In this document: one piece after another, positions 11,638 through 21,489 of the stretch
How the letters are laid out: every line of letters begins with the position of its first letter
Numbering within the stretch: the first letter of the stretch is position 1
Origin: Multifurca ochricompacta
Lineage: Eukaryota > Basidiomycota > Agaricomycetes > Russulales > Russulaceae
Reading direction: 5' to 3'
Length of the DNA stretch: 64,000 nt
Assembly (NCBI GenBank): GCA_022496185.1
Contig: WTXG01000012.1
Location: forward strand, 372,001-436,000
Notes under the pieces: model-generated
Database searches by the model: none
Seen by the model: the letters and a program-made list of their open reading frames with translations, nothing else
What the model was told of the DNA's origin: nothing
Translations under genes and position numbers: made by a program

Positions 11638-12859
11638 TTACTTTTTCTTCTCTTCTGGTTCGGGACGCATGCTCATCTCGATGGCCCGCGCGATCATCTC
11701 CTCCTCGGTCAGATCTTCGTCTCCTCCGCCTTCGGTCATCTCGACATCGGTACCGGCGCCGGTACCGCTGGTGCGACCATCGGAGAGGGCAAGGGCTTGT
11801 TGTAATATTGCTTCTTCTTCTTCGTCGGTTGCTAGCGCTGGTTGTTGGGCAGGCGCACCGTCGGAGCCGGCTACTGCAACGGTACCGGTCGCTGAAGCAG
11901 GCGGTGGTGGGGTTGGTGCATTGGCAGCTGCCTGGCGCGCGGCTTCTTCTTCCATAGACATCCGTAGAGCCTTATTGTTATATATATATATATATATTTG
12001 AGAATCAGATTCATTTAGAAGGACGTACCATGGCAAGTTCGGGATCGAGGCTCGGGTCTACCCCAAATTCGAATTGTGAGGGGCCACTGCTGCCACCTGG
12101 AGCTGCGGGTACACCGGCGAGTTCATCTGGGATACCGCGGTCGCCGCTCAGGATTGGAGAATTGAGAATGATAGAAGATAGGAGGTGTGGACCGGGCGGA
12201 ACGGCGAGGTAATGTCTGGAGAATGAATAAGTTGGCTATGGGTGTGGGACGAAAGGGGTAGGGGAGGATGTACGAATTGTCGGATGACGAAGCTGCTTCG
12301 ACAAATGCGCGGAGGATGCTGTGGCCACCCTCTCCGGCCGTTTCTATACCATCTCCAAAGGCGATCACGTCAAGCGCGACATTGTGCTTCTTGAGTTTCT
12401 TGGCAAGACGGATGAAAGCGCGCTCCGCGTCGGGAGAGGTGTCCTCGAGCGGTGAGCCCACAAAGACGACCACGCGCTGACGGAGGTTTTTGTTCTGACG
12501 ATGTTTGAGCGCGAGCTGGGCGATGGCGATAGCGTCGGAATGGACGCCGTGCGGCCAAGATTAGTGGAGGTCTTGTGTACGGCTGCGAGGATCTGGCCGA
12601 GCTCTTTGGTGTGGGTGACAAGGACCTCGGGACTGGTTTTATTGGTTGATTAAAGATGATTTGTTTCCAAGACGCGGTGAGCGCACCCCTTGTTAGCCAT
12701 AGTCATGGCGCCAACGGTGTTCTCCGGATTGGAGTCGATCTTTGTTGTAAACACGGTTGTGACGGCGTCAGCAAGTGCCCCAAAACGTGTAGGTTGATAG
12801 TCCCCATTTCTCATGAACTCTGAATTGTCGAGAATGATCATTGTGGCCTCGAGGGGCAT
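11638..12859 (-). CDS. RPN10: 26S proteasome regulatory subunit RPN10 (ubiquitin receptor)
   Basis: Base/lid hinge subunit of the 19S regulatory particle that binds polyubiquitin. The N-terminal vWA domain begins MPLEATMIILDNSEFMRNGD and continues with EVLVTHTKELGQILA and VVVFVGSPLEDTSPDAERAF. The C-terminal half carries three UIM-like helices: ELAMALRMSMEEEA, EEEAILQQALALS and EEEMIARAIEMSM. Introns lie near 12640-12690, 12214-12270 and 11975-12028; the last contains a TA microsatellite at 11977-11998. One base is missing near 12545, where GRTA must continue as an HSDAIAIAQLALKHRQ-type stretch in the next frame. It ends in a lysine run. Confidence 0.93.
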
Positions 12860-13090
12860 GTTGAATGTAATGCAATGTAATGATGAAAGAAAAAATGGAT
12901 ATTGGAGAATGAAAAGCAGAGTTGTGTGTGTGAACGCGTCAGCTTCAGGTCTGGTCGTGTCACGTGACATAAATAACGAGTAGTCATGGGGCCATTGGGA
13001 CCTGAGACCTTCTGCACCGCCATCCATTAATGAATACTTTTAGGGGTACCCTCAATCTCTTTCTCTCTTACTTTTACTCTCACTACCACC
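12860..13090. promoter_or_regulatory. Divergent promoter of RPN10 and the 13091 gene
   Basis: A 231-base bidirectional upstream region. It contains a perfect 10-base palindrome GTCACGTGAC at 12959-12968 (E-box core CACGTG) and a CT-rich initiator-like tract just before the ATG at 13091. Confidence 0.45.
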
Positions 13091-13940
13091 ATGGATTCCT
13101 ATAGTTATCGTCGTTGGGTGAAGGATGAAGAGGTACTGTGTAATCTACTCCTTTTCATCAATTTCACTTTCTCAATCCCACCTCCAGGATGTAGACAGAC
13201 TGCCTCACGGCATGGTTCGGACTGGCTACGATGCAGACACACGACAGTATACCTTCCATGATACTACTACTGGCGTCCAGTTTGTCAGTGCACCCGGAGA
13301 AGCGTATGGCACCCTCCTCCCTGCGAGTACCGCCAAGTATGTGAAGCCAAGTCGCGGCGCAGGCCGTAGGCTCACTCGCAAGTTCCATTGCCGTTTTCAT
13401 ATCTACTGGATATTGACGCCCTTCGAAACAGTGCAGGCATATGATCGCCCAGTAATATTTGCCGATGATATCGGTAAACGGGCCAACTCCCTCTCAGGCT
13501 CTCGGGGGCACAAGAGCGCCCCCTCATCTCCTTCCAACCCTTCTTCGACTCACTCCCCGCGTTCCAGTTCTACTAACGAACGCGGACCCAAACGTAGTGC
13601 CACCTTTGCCGATATCCTTCCTTCCCATCTCATAGCGAGTGCGCCATCTTCACCCGTCGAACCGAGAGATGCACGTCGGTCACCATCACCTAAGAAATCA
13701 CCATCTGTCGTGGACGAGAAGTCGCAAAATTATTCCCACATGCACTCGCTGCCGCATTCATCTCCTCCGATGATCTCACCTCCCCCTGTCTCGCGTGAGT
13801 ATCCAGGCGAGAAGCAAGTACCTCCAACTCGCGATGCCTTCCGCTCGACTGTGCGCATGATTGGTCGCACACTGGCAGCTGTCAAGGGTCATCGTTCTCA
13901 CGGGGTACAGCGCAATCATGACGGGTATGTTGTCGTGTGA
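13091..13940 (+). CDS. Uncharacterised fungal protein with ILPSHLI motif
   Basis: I do not recognise a named family. Exon 1 (13091 to about 13132) gives MDSYSYRRWVKDEE; exon 2 begins DVDRLPHGMVRTGYDADT after a 54-nt intron. The N-terminal part (GYDADTRQYTFHDTTTG, about residues 25-45) looks like a small folded unit. The rest is Ser/Pro-rich and probably disordered. It contains the motif ATFADILPSHLIASAPSS and ends TLAAVKGHRSHGVQRNHDGY. A possible further intron starts at GTATGT near 13337, but its phase does not fit cleanly. A partial relative at 20911-21385 shares the ILPSHLI block and the C-terminal DGY ending, so both blocks look selected. Confidence 0.6.
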
Positions 13941-14284
13941 GCAGCGTAGCCTAGGTCATCGCATTTCTCCCTTCCCTGGATACTGGTCCCACCCTTTCCC
14001 TGAGCAAACATACGATGGTTTGCTGTCTTCCGCCAGTAGTTGTTGACACGATTAGCAATTTTTTTCCATTCTTTTTATTTAAGTGTAAGAGGTCTAAAGT
14101 TTCTTGTCTGATTTATGTTCTATGTGTCTGTTTTCTTGTGTCCCCATATCACCACGCAAAACTTTGATATGGCATTCGTGGTTGTTACTCGATGAACTAT
14201 CCAATCTACTGTCAATACTATTTGATGACACGTCTATTTTTCTGCATGGGCAAGTGCTGCCCAAGTCACCCAACTCTCTCCCAC
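13941..14284. other. Intergenic left of foldback element
   Basis: The 3' flank of the 13091 gene. Short ORFs only, no recognisable product. Confidence 0.4.
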
Positions 14285-14706
14285 GCTGACATTCTAAAGT
14301 GGTAATATTGTCTCACGACTTTGATTTGTAATAATATTTTTAAAAAGAAAAATTATCAACGAAATTCATTACAAATCAAAGTTGGAGATAATGATTAGAT
14401 AGGAACTTTGGGTGTTCTCTGTCTAGCTATTTTATGACTTTCATTGTGTATCATGTGTTCTCATCAGAACGTTTTGGTCTAGAGCAGTAGAACATCGCAG
14501 TGCTTGTTTCTGATTGCCATGTCGTTGGTGGAAATCCTCTTATTGGAGGAGGGAGGGATGACACTAAGCATTCTCACCATTAGGTTGGTTGTCTACATGT
14601 CACATGACTTTAATTCGTAATGATATTTCATTGATAACTTTCCTTTTTTTAAATAGTATTACAAATCAAAGTCGTGTGAGAATATTCCCACTTTAGGGGT
14701 GTCAGC
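14285..14706. mobile_element. Foldback / MITE-like element with long terminal inverted repeats
   Basis: A 422-base non-coding element. Its ends form an imperfect inverted repeat of about 48 bases: 14285-14332 (GCTGACATTCTAAAGTGG... to ...TTTGATTTGTAAT) against 14658-14706 read on the other strand. Each half is itself a hairpin. On the left, 14318-14332 pairs perfectly (15 bp) with 14368-14382; on the right, about 14606-14621 pairs with 14658-14673. The two halves are about 100-base inverted copies of each other, around a unique centre (about 14395-14600). There is no ORF. Target-site duplications are not clear, so the exact ends are uncertain. Confidence 0.7.
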
Positions 14707-15301
14707 TGCCCACCTCCTCGAACGGGCAGACACGACGGATGTATCGCTTGTCCTGGACACATTTATTGATACTAAACAAGTTCGGTAAGCTGCTACCTCG
14801 CTGCTGTACTGTACTGTACCGAGTAACAATAACTCGTGGTGTCAGTCTGTAACATGGTGTTCGGCTTTCAGCTGGCCAATCCCATTCATCTCCTACGGCT
14901 TAATTTCGCTTCTTCACCAATTCTAGTGCTGAATGGGCACAAGCAGCAAGTGAAAAGCCTCCCATTTATCGTCCTCTAAGCCTATGATGTTATCTAAGGA
15001 CCTATATATTTCGACCCCCCACCCAAGTTACGACCCCTACCTTCCTCCTATAATCTTGGATGGAACCTCGTCCTCTGCAAAGGGTGAGCGTTTTAAAAAG
15101 TGCATGGGTTGGGTACCTGGAATTTATGGCCCCTCGACCTATGCATTTGCGCCTCCTCCCAATGGGAGTGCTTTCCGCACGAGTGGGGAAATCTCTGACC
15201 CTCCGCTTCTTTTCATCTCGCAGCCTTCCTTCAATTTATCTGCCATTCAGGGCATCCTGAAACAAACCACTGTTGGAACGAGTCTGGAGAACAAGACTCT
15301 T
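14707..15301 (+). promoter_or_regulatory. P450 upstream region
   Basis: About 600 bases between the foldback element and the P450 start. A long reading frame runs into the P450 from 14984, but its first part has no family resemblance. The membrane anchor starts at the ATG at 15302, so this is taken as promoter and 5' UTR. A CTGTACTGTACTGTAC run lies near 14802-14819. Confidence 0.4.
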
Positions 15302-17061
15302 ATGATCGGTGCCCTTCTCGCTGCGATCACCTACTTTATTATCTCTTATGTTAAAAGTCCTTGGCGAAAATTACCGCCTGGACCTCGACGCTTGCCAATT
15401 ATTGGGAATGCATTTCAGCTATCAGACAAGAAATGGCTGCTTTCCAAAGATTGCAAGGGACGCTTCGGTGGGCCCTCGTCATCAACTCTCCAGGACGTTA
15501 CTAACATGAAAGAATGAGTAATGTAGGGGAGGTTATGTACCTTGATGTGGCAGGAACACCGGTGATTGTGTTCAACAGTTTCAAGTCGGCCTTCGATGTT
15601 CTCGAACGTAGTGCGAATAACTATTCCGACCGCCCTCAACTTATTATGGCGCAGAAGGTCCTCAACAAAGGTGTTCTGATGGTTTTCATGAACTATGACG
15701 CGCAGTAAGTGCTTGTTCAGGCCGCATGGCCGCGCATTGTCCACGCTTATGTTCTTACACAGCTGTCGTCGTCTGCGTCGTGCTTCACAAGCAGCTCTCG
15801 CCAAGACGGCAGTGCGGAAATACTATTCAATCCAGACGAGGGAAGCCACCATGTTGGCTTCTGCGCTTCTGGAGAATGGGTCGCATCACGACTGGCCGAA
15901 GAGTTTCAACGCACGAGTGCTTCCGTGGTCATGTCCATCCTCTACGACTATCCACCACTCACGTCAGCGCATGATAAGGCCATTGAAGGCATTGAGGTGT
16001 ATAACGACAGGATGACGCGTGCTACTTCCCCTGGGCAATACCTTGTCGAATTATTCCCTTGGATGATGCTCATTCCGAAGAGGTATTTAATTAAATTTTC
16101 CTGGTTCGATGAGAGTATTGACATGGAGTCAACAAATAGATTTGCAAAGTGGAAGAGGGAAGGCCTCAAACATGGAGACGAGCACCAGGAATTGTTCCAA
16201 GGCCTTTTGAACCGTGTTAAAGTCGACCTTGTATGTCCTGGTCTCGCATATGGCATATGCTGTCTAGCTGATAGATATTGCAGGACGAAGGAGGGACCAG
16301 GCCTAGTTTCTGCGCTTCCTTGCTGCAGGAAAATGATCGGGACGACCTGACAGAGCAGGAAATGGCATTCCTGGCTGGGTTAATGTAGTGAGTAACAGTA
16401 TTCTCAATCTCCACGAGAACTCGAACAGAGCGATCGATCACAGTTCTGCTGGCGCTGAAACTACTTCTACCACTCTAATTTGGTGGACATTGGCCATGAT
16501 GGCGTTCCCTGAGGTACAACGTCGCGCGCAAGCCGAACTCGATGACGTAGTCGGCCGCTCTCGCCTTCCTACCTTTGACGACGCCCCACACCTTCCATAT
16601 GTGCGCGCCGTTGTCAAGGAAATTCTTCGCTGGCGACCTGTCACTCCGCTCGGAGTAGCCCACGCCGCGAAGGAAGATGGTGGTATGAAGGCATGTTCAT
16701 CCCGAAAGGCGCTATCTGCATGGGGAACGTTTGGCACAGCAACCATGACCGCGCCGTATTTGGTGACGATGCCGATGAATTCCGGCCGGAGAGATACATC
16801 AACGAAAAGGGAGAGCTGTTAACCGGCCCGACGGAAGGAAATCAGGACAATCATTTGACTTTCGGGTTTGGACGCAGGGCTTGCCCGGGCAAGCACCTCG
16901 CCAATGACGCGCTCTTTATCGACACGGCGAGGATTCTGTGGGCGATAAACTTGGAGCGCACACGGGACGAGAATGGGAATGAAATGCCGCTGGATACAGA
17001 TTCCTTTGAGGGCTCTGGCGTGGTTATGTATGTACCCGCGCCAACGGACGAGCTTGGCTAA
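15302..17061 (+). CDS. Cytochrome P450 monooxygenase (microsomal, E-class)
   Basis: Haem-thiolate monooxygenase of the ER. The N-terminal anchor (about residues 1-20, MIGALLAAITYFIISYV) leads to the hinge LPPGPRRLPIIGN. Visible motifs: I-helix AGAETTST, K-helix EILRWRP (ExxR), FRPERY (PERF) and the haem loop FGFGRRACPGKHLA with the ligand Cys. The exon from 15525 begins GEVMYLDVAG. Introns lie at about 15469-15525, 15704-15760, 16083-16139, 16231-16284 and 16387-16442. Single bases are missing near 15903 (KSF/QRTSASVV) and near 16677 (before WYEGMFIPKGA). At the C-helix the WRxxR tryptophan reads as Cys given the likely splice. The CYP family cannot be assigned safely. No other biosynthetic genes sit beside it. 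Confidence 0.88.
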
Positions 17062-17446
17062 CCTTCTTGACGCAGCCGGCCCTTGCCGTTCGATTGCCGG
17101 TTTACGCCCCGCTTCCCTGAAGTATCGTCAATTTTGGCGGAAGAGCGAATACAGTACGGGGTTTAGAGTGTCTGTACTAGAGCAAATTAAGGGTGTGCTT
17201 TCTTGAAGAATCACATATCATCAAAAAGTGTCGGTTGTAAATTGATAGCAATCCGAATGTACTGGGAGTAGATTTTTGGTTTGACACCCGTCGGTGTGGA
17301 TGATTTTGTCATGTAACCTATCACAAGCGCATGTATGGTGCAGAGATCTGCGAAGGATAGAAATTGTCAGTAGACGAGAGATCTCGTCGTATAGTAGGGG
17401 CACACTTGTAGACCCGAACGACAGTCATGACTCCATGCAAGGATAA
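17062..17446. other. Convergent 3' spacer
   Basis: About 385 bases between the P450 stop and the CCDC25-like stop. No credible ORF. Confidence 0.4.
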
Positions 17447-18340
17447 TCAATCCTTCATAAAATCTTCTTCCATTTCCCTCACTAAATTATACTTCCGTTG
17501 TGGTTCCTCATCGCCTTCACCTTCCACTTCTTCATTTAGGAAAGAGTCGTACGACCGTGCAGCCTTCTCGGCCTTGCGTGCCTCAGCTAGCTCCAGATCA
17601 GCCTTCTTCTAAAATTCAGAATCGAATTAGATGCGTCCCTGTTACAAATGTGAACCGCGTTAGGTACCTTAGCAGCAGCCGCGGCGCGCTTGAGGCATTC
17701 TGTGCTTGACCCGTTCAATCCGTTCTGCTTCATGGTCGACATTATGCTCGACCTTGGTCTTATTCAGACGATTTACAATGACGTTTTCACGCTTTGCTAT
17801 ACAGACTGGATAGTATGAGCCGCTCGTTACGTCGCGTAGATAGAGAGAAAAAATTGCGTACCTCGTTTCACCTAAATACGTGGATCTCACTCAGTGTGAG
17901 GCACTATTAGGCAAAAACTGCGCAGTATACTCGCTTGTCGTTGTTGAAACGACACTTGCCAACCGCCATGTCTCCAGTTTTCTTTATTTTATTCCTTGGT
18001 GAGATTAGGAAGACACGAAGACGTAGCGAGCTGGCGCACCTTGAGATTGTCGCTGGCGTATAAATAATTGTGATGTCGTTCCGCTTGTTTCTGAGGGTAC
18101 CGCATTAGTTCCCAACAGCTGGGTCCGCTTGTGGGGCCAGGATAAGATGGCGGCGCAGGGGCAGATGAAGCCGTGCGGGGGGGGGGGGGGCGGTCGTGAT
18201 CAAGCCCCAACGTGAGGGTGGGGGTAATAACATCTATCGGGACCAAAATTCCATCGTTTGTCGCCCAGCTTCCGCAGCGGGAGCGAGCGGCATGGGTCGC
18301 GATAGAGCTTATTCGTCCCCACGTGAAGTCGGCGGGCACT
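17447..18340 (-). pseudogene. CCDC25-like (NFACT-R domain) protein, many frame breaks
   Basis: The 3' two thirds match the CCDC25/Jlp2 family piece by piece. These are NKRNDITIIYTP, then KTGDMAVGKCRFNNDKR after an intron, KRENVIVNRLNKTKVEHNVD, RAAAAAKKKADLELAEARKA EKAARSYDSFL, and an acidic end RE MEEDFMKD at 17447. Upstream, an FHV-type block near 18320 and a QLLGTNA block near 18100 fit only loosely, and no clean start was found. At least five changes of frame are needed. Two of them (CACAGAATGCCTCAAG near 17690) are repaired by single homopolymer bases, which suggests sequence error. The N-terminal half is more degraded, so true decay is also possible. A run of 14 G lies at 18177-18190. 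Confidence 0.6.
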
Positions 18341-19194
18341 TTTTAAGATCGCAGCAAGAGTGCATACACGAGTGGTGAGCGAGCTCGGTGTGTTTGGTTG
18401 GGCATTGTTTAGGGAAGGGCGGGAGTTAAAGGAGAACAGGCTGGGTGGTTGGTACGAACAAAAGCGGAGGACGTTGATGAGGGCGGAGTCGCTCTGTGCT
18501 TCAGTGTATTGGATAGTGTTTTGCTGATGGAATAAGGTATCGGGTTGGTTGGGTGCTAAAAAGGTTTCTTGCAAAGCCAATGTAGACTTAAGCAGGAGCC
18601 ATGTAATAGCATGTACTCCTGCAGAATTTTAGATACCTGGGGCTTTTGTTGCTTGAGAAATACATGTTTCGTTTATATTTTTTCTGAAGTGGCGTCTAAA
18701 AAGATTAGAACGAAGGGTCACAGGGGAAGTCATACTATGTGCCCTGTCAGGTGTCCAATGACTCCTAAATAAATCTACAGAGCCCCAGTTCCAGTTGATT
18801 ATAGAGTGTCCTTCAGTCTATGCAACGCGGGGTACCTCACTAGCAGGACCGTTGCGCACGACTCTATTCGGAGCCCGGGTGAGAAAAATGACGTGGAATT
18901 CAATTTTTGTTCCTATCCTTTAAGTGCAGGGATTGTGCATAATGATGTGCTTGGCGAGCATATAGCCTTCATTCATGACTGGTGGTGCAAGCGTGTATGG
19001 TGGGCGTGGGTGGGGGAGAGTTGGGTGAGCTGTGCTGCCCTTGCCCTTGCCCTTGCCCTACCTCCCTGATGATATAGAGCACGCAACACCCGTAACCCTC
19101 CCGTAAACGCCTTCAAGAGAGGGAGTGTACTTTCTTGCTCATCCAAGTAAGAGTACTTTTCTCCGCCGTCACGGATAGCGCAAAAACCCGGGAG
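18341..19194. other. Intergenic, no gene seen
   Basis: May include the eroded 5' end of the CCDC25-like gene and the promoter of the 19195 gene. A GCCCTT tandem run lies at about 19037-19058. Confidence 0.35.
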
Positions 19195-19933
19195 ATGGAT
19201 ACAACTGCTATACGGCGGCAGCAGCTATACGATGGGGCGAAACGTGGTAGCTCCACCAGCACAAGTCTTACCTGGAGCGCAAGCAAAGTACGTTAGTATA
19301 ACCCTCCCCCACATCTCCTCCTGTCTGATGCACTTTATGCAGGCGAAAGTGGACGGGGAGAGAGATGAGGATAGGGACAAGGAAAAAGACAAGGACAAGG
19401 ACAAGGATATCGTATCGGATCCTGCCGGGCTTCGAGCCCGCCTCAAACACCGCGCGCCACCCATGGCCACTACCACCACGGCAATCCAGACGCCTTCTTC
19501 CCCTTCTTCCTACGACAAGGTTTTCGATACCGCACGACAGCTCGCCGAGCTGGAGCGCCTACGTGCCCAAGACGCGGCATACATCCGCACGCTCGAACAA
19601 ACGCGCACCACACTCGTACGGGACATGCACACTGCCGCGCGTGAACGAGCAGAAGTGGAGCGCGGTGCGGCGAGTGTGAGAGAGGAACAGCGAAGGCGGG
19701 AGGAGGCAGCGCGCATGGAGGTAGAGCGTGAGTTGAGCAAAGAACGAGAACGCGCTGCGCGGGCAGAGGGGCGCGTAGGCGCGCTTGAAGAGGCTTTGCG
19801 TGCGATCAGGGAGAAGGTAGTCGAACTCGAGAATACCGTCGAGTGGGAGCGGAGGTGCAGGTTGGAATGGGAGAGAAGTCTTGAGGCACTCGCTATGGGA
19901 GGTGGCAGTGGTTCCGAGTCTATGGTCGCGTAG
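19195..19933 (+). CDS. Coiled-coil protein of unknown function
   Basis: Two exons, 19195-19287 and 19343-19933, join in phase 0 across a 55-nt intron to a 227-aa protein starting MDTTAIRRQQLYDGAK. I preferred this start because splicing from the ATG at 19232 would break frame. After a charged KDKDKDKD stretch and a short linker, residues from about 90 to 220 form a continuous Glu/Arg/Ala-rich heptad region, including QLAELERLRAQDAAYIRTLE and ARAEGRVGALEEALRAIR. There is no signal peptide or membrane segment. The family is not recognised; such coiled coils are common in cytoskeletal or scaffold proteins. Confidence 0.65.
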
Positions 19934-20910
19934 TGGTGACCCAGGAGCCGTCTAATGTTGTCATTAGTTTTTTTTTTTGATGAGGTCGGAAGGGTAGTTG
20001 ATTTGGCAACTTTTGAAGGTTTAGCAATAAACAAGCCGAGATGCGGTGGCATGAATTTGAGGAAAACATAAGTCGGGAAAACGCGCTGGCGCAATTTGAC
20101 TGCCGCCACATGTAGAGCATGGTGAGGGCTTGTGTAGATAGAAGAATCACACGAGGATGCACGATAATGGAACGGGATGTTCAGCCAATCGGGTCAGAAC
20201 CAGTCGGCTTCGTAGTCCTCATCGTGGGAGTGAAATAAGAGTGCCTTCGTTTCAGAGTTGCCAACAGGGCTTAATCTACTCTCGCAGTACTGATGACCAT
20301 GACCGGGTGTGAACCGATAACGAGTACTGAGAGGCAAGTTCCGCGCCAGGCGCATTACACACGCTTGTTGCATTAAGGCGAGACTGGAAGTAATTGATGT
20401 GATGGTCTATGGTCTCATAGTAATTCAGAATTCAGAATTCAGAGTGGTTCTTCCGAACCTTACGCCTCGATCGATACTTGAATTCACGCAGTTTGTTTAC
20501 CTTGATCTTTGTTCAAAAAAAAAAAAGATGTCGCTTATCATATAAACGAACTGCAGAGCGACGGGTGTTGCGGGTGTTGCGCGAAGCAAAGTATGGTCAG
20601 TTGGCCGTCAAGAAGAAGCGAGAGGGATGCTGACGAGTTCTTCTCACGCAATGGATGGTACTGACAAAGAACAGAGCGCTTCATCGGACTTAGTATTTAA
20701 TTTGAGACTCTGTCTGAGAGTTTGAAGAGGGAGGAATGGAGGAATGAGGAATTGAGGAATTGAGGAATTGAGGAGAGGAAATACTTAAACCCCGGTTCCG
20801 TTCCCTACCATCCTACCCACTACCCACCCACACCCACACCCACACCCACACCACAACAGTACGTCTTGTGTATTTCCCGCTACTCACACTTACACTAAAC
20901 TTACTTTTGA
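19934..20910. repeat. Intergenic with several short tandem repeats
   Basis: Nearly 1 kb without a credible gene. Repeats seen: AATTCAG x3 near 20423-20441, GTGTTGCGG x2 near 20563-20580, GGAATTGA tandem units at 20731-20778, and CCCACA units at 20821-20852. They lie upstream of the truncated ILPSHLI paralog. Confidence 0.55.
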
Positions 20911-21385
20911 AAGTGGGCGGATCCAATTATCGACCGAGCGACATTTCGAGCAAACTTGACATTGACCACGAATCAGACACCAATTCAGACGGCAGCCCAC
21001 AAACCGCCTCCTCTTCGTCTTCGAGTGCGTTCCCGTCCCTGTACAGTGATAGTTCAGTGCAGCAGGAGCAACAACAACAGAAGGGACACTACCGCGGTAT
21101 AACATTTGAGGAGATTTTACCATCTCATCTCATTACAAACGCTCCGCCATCGACAGTCGAGCAGAAGCGAGGCTCTTTCCGACATCCCAAGCCCGCCGAG
21201 CAGTCTTTGACGACGTCCCCAACAGGTGGACCCCCGCCTCCAATAAAACAACGTAGTTACCCTTCTGTTAACAGTCCGACCGCAAGTCTCGCATTCGCGA
21301 TACCGCCCGTGCCTTGGTCCGAGGTCTTTCCATAGCGAAGCGAGATAGCCGCGGTCACGATCGTGATGGTTATAAGGTTGTATAA
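20911..21385 (+). pseudogene. 5'-truncated relative of the 13091 protein
   Basis: Follows a splice-like ...GAAAG end at 20910 but has no in-frame ATG. It carries ITFEEILPSHLITNAPPS, matching the ILPSHLI block of the 13091 protein. After one missing base near 21276 it continues RIRDTARALVRGLSIAKRDS and ends HDRDGYKVV at 21385, matching that protein's C-terminus. The N-terminal WVKDEE and GYDADT blocks were not found upstream. Either exons are hidden in the repeat-rich region or this is a truncated duplicate. The middle contains Gln and Ser runs. Confidence 0.55.
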
Positions 21386-21489
21386 GTTAGCATGGCCATG
21401 TAAATAAATATTTCGATTTGACTAGGAGATTATGTACTACTCTTGCCTTGTAATGAATGGGGGCGACTCTTTGATCCGTATCGTATCGT

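Noticed and set aside
14984..15301. N-terminal extension of the P450 from 14984
   Set aside because: The added 106 residues have no P450 character and lie before the membrane anchor; more likely 5' UTR.
18177..18190. Run of 14 G as a G-quadruplex or regulatory element
   Set aside because: A single homopolymer inside a probable intron of a damaged gene, in a sequence with homopolymer errors; no four-tract structure.
20821..20852. CCCACA tandem units as an internal telomere tract
   Set aside because: Basidiomycete telomeres are normally TTAGGG-type; this is a short simple repeat in a gene-poor spacer.
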